Source: Cenococcum geophilum 1.58 (taxonomy: Eukaryota > Ascomycota > Dothideomycetes > Gloniales > Gloniaceae). From it: DNA of 64,000 nucleotides. Where the stretch lies: assembly GCA_001692895.1 (NCBI GenBank), contig KV748189.1, positions 1,992,432 through 2,056,431 of the forward strand. Reading direction: 5' to 3'. Every line of letters begins with the position of its first letter. Within the stretch, counting starts at the first letter, position 1. Shown here one piece after another: positions 11,257 through 21,648 of this stretch. Under the pieces are notes generated by a model, which saw nothing but the letters and a program-made list of their open reading frames with translations, ran no database searches and was not told where the DNA came from. The translations under genes were made by a program, and so were the position numbers.

Positions 11257-11518
11257 TGTAAGGGTACTTTTGGTCCCTTACTCGGCTACATCCTGGGAGC
11301 TCTTAGGGGCTGCCAAGGCTAGCCTTCGGCTAGGCCTTGGCCACCCCTTATAAGCTCCTCGGGCTTGCAGCCTCCTTCCTCCCCCATTGGTTCGTCTCTC
11401 TCCGTACGAGGCTATTGCCTACCCTCATTACTATATCGTCCTCTTCCATCGACTCTCCTTGTGACTTATGCTCGGCTTGCCTGCTCCCTACCGTACACCC
11501 TGGCAATACTGCCTTATA
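11257..11518 (+). repeat. LARD-D left LTR (262 bp)
   Basis: Begins TGTAAGGGTACTTTTGG and ends GCAATACTGCCTTATA. Same-family copies lie at 14264-14523 and 18536-18797. Preceded by TSD GTCTG (11252-11256). Confidence 0.93.
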
Positions 11519-11589
11519 TTTGAACTGATCCTACACCCTTGCGGGTGGTAGCCTGTAGCAAGCCGAGGGCTGCGCCCTTGAGCAAAATC

Positions 11590-11930
11590 ACGATCCTCTA
11601 TTTTTACCTAGGATGATCGCGTTTACTGCGACACAGCAGGTATACCAGTAGACGCCTGGCAGATCGTATCTGTATAATGGTGTTGGAATACGGATCAGGT
11701 CCTCTACTTTTACCTAGGACGATCGCGTATGCTGCAAAGTAGCTACACCAGTAAGACGTCTGGCAGATTGTATCCGCTTACGGTGGTAGATACAGATTAG
11801 GAGAAAAAAGGAATTCTTAATCCTTTCCCTCTTATCTAGGTTGATTAGTTTACTGCAATAAGTAGGTATACTAGCAGATATCTGGGATTGCGTCCGCTGA
11901 TAACGGTTATGGAATACGGATTAGAGAAGG
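11590..11930. repeat. Tandem repeats of about 108 bp (three units)
   Basis: Units start at about 11590, 11698 and 11807. Each has TTTACCTAGGAYGATCGCGT, then CAGGTATACCAGTA-like, CTGGCAGAT and a GGTRTTGGAATACGGAT-like end; the third unit is diverged. The same family occurs in the second internal at about 14588-14810. Non-coding. Confidence 0.8.
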
Positions 11931-12059
11931 GAGACCAGATTGGACGCGATTACCTCCTAAGGAGATTAGTAACGCTCTCTAGGCTAACCGCGGTTTACTC
12001 GCGACAGAGGTCCCACCAACAGAGATTGGAAGGTTGAACGTCCTTAAAGAGATGCAAAG

Positions 12060-13140
12060 AGCTATAGCTCTTAGATCGTTCGCGATCGCTTAAGGGCTAG
12101 GGCCCATCCCGGAAACTTTCCGGCTGTTAGCCATAGAGCTGCCGAGACTAAACCGTAGGCGGTTGTCTTATTAAGCTATGGCTTACCTTAAGAGCTTCGG
12201 CTTAGAGATCCTATGTGATCTCGTAAGCTACTACTTGCTTTAAGAGCTACGGCTTAAAGATCGTACGCGATCATCTTTCTACAAGGCTTTGGTCGCTCCA
12301 AGAGCTCTAGCTTACATCAAGAGCTACGGCTCGTCTTAGGGCTACGGCCCGACCCGGAGACTCTCCGGCTGTTAGCTATAGGGCTGCCGAGACCTAATTG
12401 TAGGGCGATTGTCTCTTAGAGCTACGGCTCACCTCGAGCTACGGCTTAAAGATCCTATGCGATCGCTTAAGGGCTACGGCCCGACCTGGAGACTCTCCGG
12501 CTGTCAGCCTAAGGGCTGCCGAGACTAAATCGTACGTGATTGTCTCTTCTGAAGTTATAAGCTTAGCTTATGAGATCCTATTGCGGTTAAATGCCATCCT
12601 TAAGCTATAGCTACAGCTTTAAGAGCTACGGCTTATCGAGATCGTAGGTGGTCTTGCAAGCTACTGCTTGCCTTAAGAGCTACGGCTCGTCTTAGAGCTA
12701 CGGCTCGTCTTAGAGCTACGGCTCGTCTTAGGGCTACGGCCCGACCCGGAGACTCCGGCTGTCAGCCATAGAGCTGCCGAGACTTAACCGAAAGCGATTG
12801 TCTCCTAGAGCTACGGCTCGTCCTCGAGCTACGGCTTAAAGATCGTACGCGATCTCTCTGCAAGGCTTTGGTCGCTCTAAGAGCTCTAGCTTGCATTAAG
12901 AGCTACAGCTTGCCTAAGATATGGTAGCAGCTTAAAGATCGTACGCGATTATCTGTCTGTAAGGCTTTGGTCGCTCTAAGAGCTCCAGCTTGTATTAAGA
13001 GCTATAGCTTGCCTAAAAGATATGGCAGCAGCTTAAAGATTGTACGCGATTATCTTTCTATAAGGCTTCGGTCGCTTTAAGAGCTCTAGCTTGCATTAAG
13101 AGCTACAGCTTACCTAAGAGAATGGCAGCAGCTCTTAGAT
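12060..13140. repeat. Hairpin array 1 (C-TACG-G loop motifs)
   Basis: A dense series of short inverted repeats such as GAGCTACGGCTC, GGGCTACGGCCC, GGAGACTCTCC and GATCGTACGCGATC. I count about 13 exact GCTACGGC cores between 12240 and 12850, plus decayed forms. If transcribed, GAGC/GCTC and GGGC/GCCC stems would close a UACG loop with a C-G pair, the known extra-stable UNCG tetraloop form. Function unknown. Confidence 0.8.
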
Positions 13141-13213
13141 CCTATGAGATCTCTTCTTATTGCTAATATTACTCTATAATAATAGTGTAATTTAGAAGGA
13201 AGGAAACACGTAT

Positions 13214-13540
13214 CTATTATTCACACGCTTGCGGAGAAGAGGATTAATTAATCTGATTGGTGGGTACGGGCTCAAAGGCATCAATTGAGAATGGGTATAT
13301 TCGCAAGGCCATTTGCAGGGGATTGCCCTGCCTTGACTAAACGTGATGCCCATGGACCCGTGCGCAAGCATATCGCTGCAGTATCTATTTACAAAGCCCA
13401 AAATATGCAACCAAAGAAAAAGGTGCGGGTGGGAGGGAAAGCAAGCAAGCAAGGCTCAATTTTGTGAATGTTGATGATGTTGGTGTTGCTGAGATGCAGG
13501 GGTGCTGCTGCAGTGCTCGCTTAGCCACATAGACATGTCC
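13214..13540. other. 327-bp un-mutated insertion inside LARD-D internal 1
   Basis: The second internal is continuous at this site (GGAAACACGTATATAGC, about 17805-17821), while here the sequence is split by 327 bp of normal base composition rich in CA and TG. Flanks share only an AT dinucleotide. There are no terminal inverted repeats. Open frames exist on both strands (13285-13467 plus, 13192-13452 minus), but neither resembles a protein I know. It may be filler DNA captured from a host gene or an unrecognised small element. Confidence 0.7.
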
Positions 13541-13945
13541 ATATAGCTATTTAGCTATTACTTCCTTATAAAAACTGATTGCGCGGCTAGGGGAAGGCAA
13601 TTAAGACGTCAGTTTAAAGTCTCTAAAAAAGAGCTACGTCTTACAAAGATCGTACGCGATCTCTCTACAAGGCTTTGGTCGCTCCAAGAGCTTCAGCTTA
13701 TATTAAGAGCTATAGCTTGCTTAAGAGAATGGCAACAGCTTAAAGATCTTACGCGATTATCTCTTAGTAAAGCTTTAGTTGCTTTAAGAGCTTTAGCTTA
13801 CTTTAAAAGCTTATAAGACCCTATTAATATCTCTCCGAACCTTCCGGGACGAGCCCTCTATAATCTCCCGCTACTGTAAGGTAATGGAGGGGGTTAACTG
13901 TAAGAAGGGGGGGGGGAATATAAGGGATATTCTTACGATTAAGCC
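13541..13945 (+). repeat. LARD-D segment shared with the Ty3-C 3' tail (copy 1)
   Basis: Matches the reverse complement of Ty3-C at about 5390-5460 (TTCCTTATAAAAACT...GGGGAAGGCAATTAA) and 4621-4740 (polypurine tract and the first roughly 13 bp of the Ty3-C LTR, TATAAGGGATATT). A second copy is at about 17812-18215. Hairpin motifs occupy the middle (about 13628-13810). Confidence 0.75.
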
Positions 13946-14251
13946 AGCTCCAAGTGGAGACTATCTGGCTGTCAGCTATAGAGCTGTTAAGACTTAATCG
14001 TAGGCGATTGTCTCCAAGACTAATTATATACGATTAAGTCTTACCTACTAGTAGACGCTCTTTTCCTACCTAAAATAGGCCCTTTTTCCTACTGGGTTTT
14101 GGCTATAGGTTAAGGTTTTTATCAAGGCTACTTAGCTGGTCCTTTTCCCCTATTTCTTTACTCCCCTATATAAGTAAGGCTTCTGCACTGCTTACCTTTC
14201 TATATATAGAATTAATCTATTGGGATATGGGCTGGGGGCTAGCCCTAACTA

Positions 14252-14263
14252 AGGGGGGGGCAA
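14252..14263 (+). other. LARD-D internal polypurine tract
   Basis: A run of eight G followed by CAA directly before the middle LTR; a second tract precedes the right LTR at about 18524-18535. This is the expected primer site for plus-strand DNA synthesis and fixes the orientation. A TATATAAG box lies about 90 bp upstream (near 14167). Confidence 0.6.
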
Positions 14264-14523
14264 TGTAAGGGTACTTTTGGTCCCTTACTCAGCTACATCC
14301 TAGGAGCTCTTAGGGGCTGCTAAGGCTAGCCTTTGGCTAGGCCTTGGCTACCCCTTATAAGCTCCTCGGGCTTGCAGCCTCCTTCCTCCCCTATTAGTTC
14401 GTCTCTCTCCATATAAGGCTATTACCTACTCTTTACCATATCGTCCTCTTCTATTGACTCCCTATGTGACTTATGCTCGGCTTGCCTGCTCCCTACCGTA
14501 CACCCTAGCAATACTGCTTTACA
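14264..14523 (+). repeat. LARD-D middle LTR (260 bp)
   Basis: Same family as 11257-11518, two bases shorter through a small deletion near 14430, and ends CTTTACA with the CA intact. It serves both internals. Confidence 0.92.
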
Positions 14524-14587
14524 TTTGAACCGATCCTATACCCTTGCGGGTGGTAGCCTGCAGTAAGCCGAGGGCTTCGCCCTCGAG

Positions 14588-15180
14588 CATTTTACGATCT
14601 TTTATTTTTACCTAGGACGACCGCGTACGCTGCAGAGCAGCTACACCAGTAAGACGCCTAGCAGATCGCATCCGTATAACGGTGTTGGAATACGGATTAG
14701 GTCCTTTACCTTTACCTAGGACGATCGCGTATGCTACAGAGCAGCTATACCAGCAAGACGTCTGGCAGATCGCATCCGCATTACGGTGGTAGACACGGAT
14801 TAGGAGATAAGGGAGACGGTAGCTACCTAGCCAAGGGTCGGTGCTATCCGGATCGTACGCGATTATCCCCTGACGATTGGTATACCCGCATACGATTGAT
14901 AGTGCAGCGGTGCAGCTCTGCCCCGACGGCGACCCGAAGGTGATTTGATTGCTATTTGAAGGCTTTCTGGCAGGAGTTAAGGGGGATCGTGCGCGATTAA
15001 GCTTGTAATACTCTATAGGCCAACTACGGTTCACTTGCGCAGGGCAGTGCCACTAATAGAGCTTAGAAGGTTGAACGTCCTTAAAGAGATGTAGCTACCC
15101 TAGAGGCTATCCAATTGCTATTTAATGGCTATCCAAAGAACTGACGGCTAGTTTTTAAAGCTACAGCTACTACCATGCGC
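14588..15180. repeat. LARD-D internal 2: tandem repeats and spacer
   Basis: Two good 108-bp units (about 14588-14700 and 14701-14800) and a diverged third, then a spacer with GAAGGTTGAACGTCCTTAAA that also occurs in internal 1 at about 12030. The open frames here (14612-15034 minus, 14731-14943 plus) overlie repeats and show no protein similarity, so they are not called as genes. Confidence 0.65.
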
Positions 15181-15613
15181 GTCTAGATTAAATGCAACCT
15201 CAAGAGCTACGGCTCGTCTTAGGGCTACGGCCCGACCCGGAGACTCTCCGGTTGTTAGCCAAAGGGCTGCCGAGACTAAATTGTACGCGATTGTCTCTTC
15301 TGAAGTTACAAGCTCAGCTTATGAGATTCTATTGCGGTTAAATGCCATCCTTAAGCTATAGCTACAGCTTTAAGAGCTACGGCTCATCGAGATCGTAGGT
15401 GGTCTCGCAAGCTACTGCTTGCCTCAAGAGCTACGGCTCTTAGATCGTTCGCGATCGCTTAAGGGCTACGGCCCGACCCGGAGACTCTCCGGCTGTCAGC
15501 TATAGAGCTGCCGAGACCTAATCGCAGGGCGATTATCTCCAAGAGCTACGGCTTAAAGATTGTACGCGATCATCTCTTTGCAAGGCTTTGGTCGCTCTAA
15601 GAGCTCTAGCTTG
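15181..15613. repeat. Hairpin array 2
   Basis: Same motifs as the array at 12060-13140, with about six exact GCTACGGC cores. The array is interrupted by pogo-E at 15616, inserted at a TA in AGCTTG-TA-TTAAGAGCT. It resumes at 17697. Confidence 0.8.
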
Positions 15614-15615
15614 TA

Positions 15616-17694
15616 ACGTGACTCACCCCCAAGCGAGACAACCCCCCCAACGAGACATGCGCGTTCGTACGCGCTCTTCTTCTTCCCTCCCAAATTACAC
15701 CCAAACCCGAAATTCCTTGTACAAATCAACATGTCCCTTCCCTAATTAAGTTCTCGTGAAGCTGAAGTCTCTATACAAAAAGCTATACAAGACGTCGAAT
15801 CAGGCGTTGAGCCATTAATTCGCAAAGCCTCCAGCGTTCGCGCATTACCCCATTCTACCGTTGCGCATCGTCTTGCTGGGCGTCTCCCTCGACACCTAGC
15901 TTATAAAACGCTACTGCATCCTTATCAGGAGGATCAAATTGTCAAATGGATACACGAATGTCAGTCCTAGGGCCTTGCGATAAAGGTTAATATGCTTCCT
16001 GCAATGGCGAGCTCGTTCTTAGCAGAAGGCAGGGTAATAGACAAACACTGGGGGGTGAAATTTATACAACGCCACGGGCTCTATACTATTATAAGTCGTC
16101 AATTAGATTGCCAGAGGGCCTGGAATAATAATCCAATCATTATCTACGATTAGTTTAAGTTCTTTCAAAGCGTACGAAACAAATATTCAATCAAGCACTC
16201 AAAATTTATAGCCAACTTTAATGAGAAAGGGGTTATGCTAGGCCAAGCAGCAACGGCTCAAATAATCGTCTCTGGCAAGAATAGTAGGGAGAGGTCAAAG
16301 AATCGGACTATTCAACAACCAGGATCTTAAGAGTCAGTCTCTATTATAGAGACAATTACTGCCGATAGCTCTTACCTACCTCCATTCTTAATTTAGAAGG
16401 GGTAGCAACACCAGAAGACCTGGTATCAAATTACTAAGCACAATAAGCGCCTTCGCGGATATGCCTATGCGACCTCAACTAATGGCTGGACGGACGACTC
16501 GTTAGGCCTATATTACATTAAATACTACGATAAATATATAAGACAGCTTGTGGAGGACGCTAAGGGTAATATTCAAAGCTACCGTATGCTTCTAATGGAT
16601 AATCATTCAAGCCATCTTACCTGGTAGTTCATCCAGTATACACTATCGCGCAAGATCGTCCTAGTAGCTCTCCCGCCTTATTCAACGCATAAGCTTCAGC
16701 CACTAGATATAGGCTGTTTTAGACCTCTTCAACACTACTACGGCAAAAAAGTAGACAACTTCTATCAATATGGCCATACAGGGGTGAACAAAGAGTATTT
16801 TATAAAGCTCTACCTAACGGCGCGTACAAAGGCGTTCACCCATGAGACGATTTGCAACGCCTAGAAAGCTACAGGTCTTCTACCATACAATCCTACGGCT
16901 GTTTTAAAGACCCTACCACATATAGAGCCCCCCGCAAGCCTATAATTAATTACAAATATAAATCCTCAAACGCCAAGGACACCTAAAACGGTAGAGGACC
17001 TTCAGTCTCTACAAAATCAGATTGCCGAATCAACTACCGAGCGACTAGACGGTATGCTTAAATCCCCCATTCAACGACGTCTTAAAAAGCTATTTAAAGC
17101 TGCTGTAGGCTTTGCGACTAATACGCATATACAGAGAAAAGAGAATAAGAAGTTTTAAGCATTCAAAATGGATAAGAAAAGTAGTAGGAGACTCCTTAGC
17201 AAGGGCAGAGTCCTTACCCAGGAAGACGTCAATAGATTAAAGGCAGAGGACCTAGAAAAACAAGAGCTCGCCACCCAAAAGTTAGCTCAAAAGGAGTATA
17301 AGGAAGGGACCTCTCTACCAAAGCTTAGCGTTGCTTTATATACTAGATCAATATTAAACCCTAGCGAACGTAATCAAAACTAGGCAGCCTTTGCGCACAT
17401 CTTTCGGTGTAATGCTCAGCCTGTAGAGGACTTTAGTAATAAGCTAATCTGGAAAGGAGCTTCAGAAGAGTGTAGTAGTAAGCCATCTAATTGGCCAACG
17501 CCAGGTGCAATATCACGCCCACAACGTACCCGGAAACTTCCAAGCCGTTTTCTTCTATAATAAGAAGCGTATTCACTTCAATTTAGGCTATTTAGTTTTT
17601 AAATATAGGCGTTATTGGCTTAATTATTAATATAAATGTATTTAGGTGCATATGTCTCGTTGGGGGGGTTGTCTCGCTTAGGGGTAAGTCACGT
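15616..17694 (+). mobile_element. pogo-E, pogo/Fot1-type Tc1-mariner DNA transposon (2079 bp)
   Basis: Terminal inverted repeats of about 43 bp begin ACGTGACTYACCCC and include GCGAGACAACCCCCCCAACG on both ends, with few mismatches. The target dinucleotide TA is duplicated (15614-15615, 17695-17696). The empty site is visible in LARD-D internal 1 (about 12990). One transposase gene fills the centre. CA dinucleotides are mostly kept, so it is only lightly RIP-affected and is the youngest element of this nest. Confidence 0.95.
15731..17560 (+). pseudogene. pogo-E transposase (DDE), RIP-broken
   Basis: A single frame from ATG 15731 to TAA 17558-17560 (609 codons) with about eleven in-frame TAA/TAG where CAA/CAG/TGG would fit. 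The N-terminal part resembles the helix-turn-helix (CENP-B type) DNA-binding region of pogo transposases (HRLAGRLPRH, then WIHECQS). The catalytic part shows GWTDDSLGLYY, LLMDNHSSHLT (second Asp) and LPPYSTHKLQPLDIGCFRPL, the usual DDE-superfamily order. The basic C-terminus at 17168-17383 is open (KKSSRRLLSKGR). Length is near the usual 500-600 residues. It would excise and insert the element at TA; this copy cannot be translated. Confidence 0.92.
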
Positions 17695-17696
17695 TA

Positions 17697-18215
17697 TTAA
17701 GAGCTCCAGCTTGCCCAAGAGAATGGCAGCAGCTTAAAGATCCCACAAGATCTCTTCTTATTGCTAATATTACTCTATAATAACAGTGTAATTTAGAAGG
17801 AAGGAAACACGTATATAGCTATTTAGCTATCACTTCCTTATAAAAACTGATTGCGCGGCCAGGGGAAGGCAATTAAGACGTCAGTTTAAAGTCTTTAAAA
17901 AAGAGCTACGTCTTACAAAGATCGTACGCGATCTCTCTATAAGGCTTTGGTCGCTTTAAGAGCTTTAGCTTACATTAAGAGCTATAGCTTACCTAAAAGA
18001 ATAGCAACAGCTTAAAGATCCTACGCGATTATCTCTTAGTAAAGCTTTAGTTGCTCTAAGAGCTCCAGCTTACTTTAAAAGCTCACAAGACCCTATTAAC
18101 ATCTCTCTAAACCTTTCGGAACGAGCCCTTTATAATCTCCCGCTACCATAAAGTAATAGAGGGGGTTAACCGTAAGAAGGGGGGGGGGAATATAAGGGAT
18201 ATTCTTACAATTAAG
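17697..18215 (+). repeat. LARD-D internal 2 right part, shared with the Ty3-C tail (copy 2)
   Basis: Resumes the hairpin array after pogo-E, then repeats the block at 13541-13945 without the 327-bp insertion. It ends in a G-run and TATAAGGGATATT, as in the Ty3-C polypurine tract/LTR junction. Confidence 0.75.
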
Positions 18216-18535
18216 CCAGCTCTAAGTAGAGACTATCTGGCTGTTAGCTATAGAGCTATTAAGACTTAATCGTAGGCGATTATCTCTAAGACTGATTATA
18301 TATAATTAAGTCTTACCTATTAGCAGATGCTCTTTTCCTACCTAAAATAGGCCCTTTTTCCTACTGGGTTTTGGCTATAAGTTAAGGTTTTTATTAAGGC
18401 TGCTTAGCTAGTCCTTTTCCCCTATTTCTTTACTCCCCTATATAAGTAAGGCTTTTATACTACTTACCTTTCTATATATAGAATTAATTTATTAGGATAT
18501 AGGCTGGGGGCTAGCCCTAACTAAGGGGGGGGTAA

Positions 18536-18797
18536 TATAAGGGTACTTTTGGTCCCTTACTTAGCTATATCCTAGGAGCTCTTAGGGGCTGCTAAGGCTA
18601 GCCTTCGGCTAGGCCTTGGCCACCCCTTATAAGCTCCTTAGGCTTACAGCCTCCTTCCTCCCCTATTAGTTCGTCTCTCTCTATATAAGGCTATTACCTA
18701 CCCTTATTACTATATCGTCCTCTTCTATCGACTTTCCTTATAACTTATGCTTGGCTTACCTACTCCCTACTATACACCCTAGCAATACTGCCTTATA
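18536..18797 (+). repeat. LARD-D right LTR (262 bp)
   Basis: Begins TATAAGGGTACTTTTGG (TG to TA by RIP) and ends TGCCTTATA. Followed by TSD GTCTA (18798-18802), one G-to-A change from the left GTCTG. More decayed than the other two LTRs. Confidence 0.93.
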
Positions 18798-18802
18798 GTC
18801 TA

Positions 18803-21178
18803 TCCGTAAAGAAGTATCTTCTTATTACTACGTTGTAATAACCTTTAGTATATCGTTCCTCGAACCTAGTTAGAATCCCTAGATCCTCTTCTTATTTCAG
18901 TTTAGTAAGCCACTTAGCTCTTAATGTGCCTACTTTTGGCCTATTAGTAATTTTTTATACTGGCGCTCTGTCCTTTATACGTCCTAATATGCTAGATCTC
19001 TTATCTAGTTTCTATTTTTGCTATAAGGTAATTCTTGCTTTAAATTCCTCTATAGTTTCTTTTCTTTCGCGTCTTATAAGTAGATCCTTAAAGTTTTTCT
19101 ACTTTCTAATCTTGGTATTAAACTTTTAATCTTTAGGCTGAACACTACGTTCCCTTAGTAAGTCCTCTAGGTCTATATATCTGTCTCCTAGTCTAACTAC
19201 TATTTATATTATAGATTCTCTAATCTATAAAGAAGCTCCTTACCTCTTACCTATAGGTGTCCTTATTTGTGCTCCGAATTCTTAGTCCCTTAGATTCTTT
19301 AATCCTAAGCTTGCTTTTAACTTAAGCTTAGCTCCCGCCTTAGTCTAACTAGGCGTCTGTGGTGTTTTTATCTCGTCTTAAGAGTCTTAAATCTCACTTA
19401 TCTCGTCTTAAGAGTCTTGTGCCTGTGGGAAACTCTATCCTAAGCTTATTTATATATTTCTAAACTAAGCTACTGCCCTGCTTTATTGGGTTTCGTCTAT
19501 TATAGGTCCTTAGGTATACCTTATCTCGTCTTAAGAATCTTAGTCGTCTCTTATCTTGTCTTAAGAATCTTAAGCCTTTAGCCTTTTGCCTTTATTAAGT
19601 AGTAAGCTAGCACTAGCAGTCGTTTGCTTACTTAATTGTCTTTAGATATTACTCCTTCCGTCTTATAAAGTGATAGATGCCGTATCTAACGGTATTATAA
19701 TACCCGTTACTAAACCTTGCTCTATAGCGGTCTCAGTCTTTACTTCTATCGCGTTATTAAGGTTTAGATACCCCTAGTTAGTTCCTTTACTATCCTTATT
19801 ACTGTTAATTAATAAGTACTCTAACTCTATTGTTATTGTTACTAATTATTATCCGCACGTTGCTCTAATATCTTAATCTAGCTTATAGAGTTAATCTTGT
19901 TCTTTATCTAACTCTTAAGTCCCTTTAAGTTCTTTTAACTCTAGTTCTTGTGGCCAATAGCTTACGCCGTACTTAGCGTCTATAAATTTAGTATGCGTTG
20001 TTATAACAAAACGCGAAACTTTTAATTAAATACTCTTTTGTTCCTTGTAGTACACTATTATCCCTCTATACATATATATCTCCTACTATTAGTCTGGTTC
20101 CCTTTATTGTATAGTAACTCTAACTATCTTTATAATTCCTCGCGAAATAACCTTATTTCCCGTAATTTATATAAGCTCTATCTCTAAACCACTAACTCTG
20201 TTATAAAGTCCGCCTAAATATCTTCTGCTAATAAGATTCCTGGTTTGGCCTATGCTCCTTAGTCCTATAATTACTAAATCCTTAACCTCTAGGTTTCTAT
20301 AGTTTCTTACTCTATCTCTTATAGGCTTCTTTAGTACTACTTAGGTCTATTGGCTCTGCGCCATACTATGGTTTCTAACTTGGCTTTTGTTATTGTGTAC
20401 TCTGCGCCTTATATAACTATGAAACTCTATCTTAACCTTTCTTAGTCTGTTCCCTTTAGAAGATCCTATTATTAATCTTAATCGCTTAATCTATTAATTC
20501 CCTTAGGGTGTCCGCATCTTCTATTAGAATGATTATGTCCTAGACTTTAGCCTTAAGTCCTTATTTATACTGTGCTATAAGCGCCCTATTATTCCACTTA
20601 ACTTATATCGCTAACGTTTGGAACTACGTTGTGTATTTAATGGCTAAGGTTCGTTATATAATGTCTTGGAGTTTCCTTTCCGCTATAGTTATTGCCTCCA
20701 GATCTCCGAATATTTGTGTAAGTTACTCTACGAATCTATTCCAGCTTAAGAATATAAACCGTACTTCCTAGTTTATAGTCGTTATACTATTTGCTTGTAT
20801 CTCTATAAGGTAAGGCTTAAACTATTTAAGTGCTCTTCCTAATAAGAACAATCCTGCATACGCTATTTGATCTATAGGTATTGCCAGCTTTACTCCCTCT
20901 TGCGCAACCTTAAAGTGTATTTACGTAAGGAATCCTTTAAGCTTTAATCTCTCTCCTAAGAATCTTTTAATTGAAGGTAACTTAACCTTTACTGCCCCTA
21001 TCCTATTGATCCGTTGCTTAAGTGCCGCATTATTTTCCGTTAGTTAATCGACTATCTCTTATAGTTGTCCGACCGTTATAGGTTGCTATAAGTTAGTATC
21101 TACTATACTAGTATTACCTCCTAACCTTGAAGTAGTTGCCGCCGTTAATGGCGTTGTGGTGGCTGCTTTTGGTGGCAT
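18803..21178 (-). pseudogene. Ty3-A1 gag
   Basis: Minus strand. The start ATG (21178-21176) gives MPPKAATTTPLTAA, chosen because it is the first Met after the 5' LTR and the position is kept as ATA in Ty3-A2. A helical capsid-like region follows (QLQEIVDQLTENNAALKQRI, then LKQFKPYLIEIQ). Near 19570-19370 the acidic motif QDSQDEI recurs about four times. Stops are TAA/TAG. The frame is cut at 18803 by LARD-D and continues at 11256 toward protease, so gag is unusually long (almost 3 kb). The family role is the virus-like particle capsid. Confidence 0.75.
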
Positions 21179-21222
21179 GTTGTTTGACTTCTATATTTAT
21201 TACTATAACTAGGTAGTGATTG

Positions 21223-21643
21223 TGTAACGGAACCTTGTAGCAAGTACTACGGTGGGCTCGTTATTGGGCTAGGTGTGTAGGTAAAGCAAATTAAGTTAAC
21301 AACGTAATAATAACTGGTGGAGTGGTTGCCTAATAGATTAACTCTAATTATATTCTAAGAATTACTACAAGGAAGGAACTATCTAGGTAGGGACTGAGGG
21401 TCCTTAAATACACGACCGTACTCCTATAAAATCCTTCTTGTACGTGATATACGTATTATACGTGTTATACGTACGTTCCCTTCGTATACTGCGTACACTG
21501 CGTACAACATTATGTGACTCGCTTACCATTCCTCGTTATATAGTTTTACCGGTTCCATCCTGGACCGTACCTATATTAACCAACTAGCTTCTTCCAACTC
21601 CTCTCTAAGTAGTCGTAACATTGTACTTAAAGCGTCCGTAACA
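21223..21643 (-). repeat. Ty3-A1 5' LTR (421 bp)
   Basis: Begins TGTAACGGAACC and ends GTCCGTAACA with intact TG...CA ends. Followed by TSD GTAAA. TATAAAAT is at 21425-21432 on the plus strand. Confidence 0.95.
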
Positions 21644-21648
21644 GTAAA

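Larger units (their letters stand above)
11257..18797 (+). mobile_element. LARD-D, coding-poor LTR element in a three-LTR tandem
   Basis: Structure is LTR, internal, LTR, internal, LTR (11257-11518, 14264-14523, 18536-18797). Outer TSDs are GTCTG and GTCTA (18798-18802). Both internals start TTTGAACYGATCC and end with GGGCTAGCCCTAACTAAGGGG before the next LTR, so the plus strand is taken as sense and the G-run as polypurine tract. No gag or pol is detectable. Each internal holds 100-110-bp tandem repeats, a hairpin array and a tail shared with Ty3-C. The shared middle LTR suggests unequal recombination between LTRs rather than two insertions. It probably depends on another element's proteins. 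Confidence 0.85.
6075..21643 (-). mobile_element. Ty3-A1, chromodomain Ty3/gypsy retrotransposon carrying nested LARD-D
   Basis: Two 421-bp LTRs with a perfect TSD GTAAA. Sense is minus: gag from an ATG at 21178, protease near 10500, reverse transcriptase near 9510, RNase H near 9000, integrase about 8650-7700 and a chromodomain near 7400-7250. An antisense ORF then occupies 6604-7267. The element is split in the gag region by LARD-D (11257-18797). Without the insert it is about 8.0 kb, matching the sister copy Ty3-A2 (7.9 kb). It is the least decayed of the three Ty3-A copies. Confidence 0.93.

Noticed and set aside
12060-13140. Repeats with spacers that could suggest a CRISPR array
   Set aside because: Repeat spacing is irregular, units are nested inverted repeats of several types, and the setting is an LTR element in a fungal genome.
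13192-13452. 86-codon minus-strand and 60-codon plus-strand frames as genes
   Set aside because: They sit in the 327-bp insert; no recognisable protein, and the minus frame crosses the insert boundary into LARD-D.
13214-13540. Helitron insertion
   Set aside because: Insertion at an A/T site and a TC at the left edge were suggestive, but there is no 3' hairpin with CTRR end.
14264-14523. A second, independent LTR-element insertion at 14264
   Set aside because: No target duplication flanks the middle LTR; it is shared by both internals.
14612-15034. 140-codon minus-strand open frame, overlapping a plus-strand frame at 14731-14943
   Set aside because: Lies on non-coding 108-bp tandem repeats; the related repeats in the first LARD-D unit do not keep the frame.
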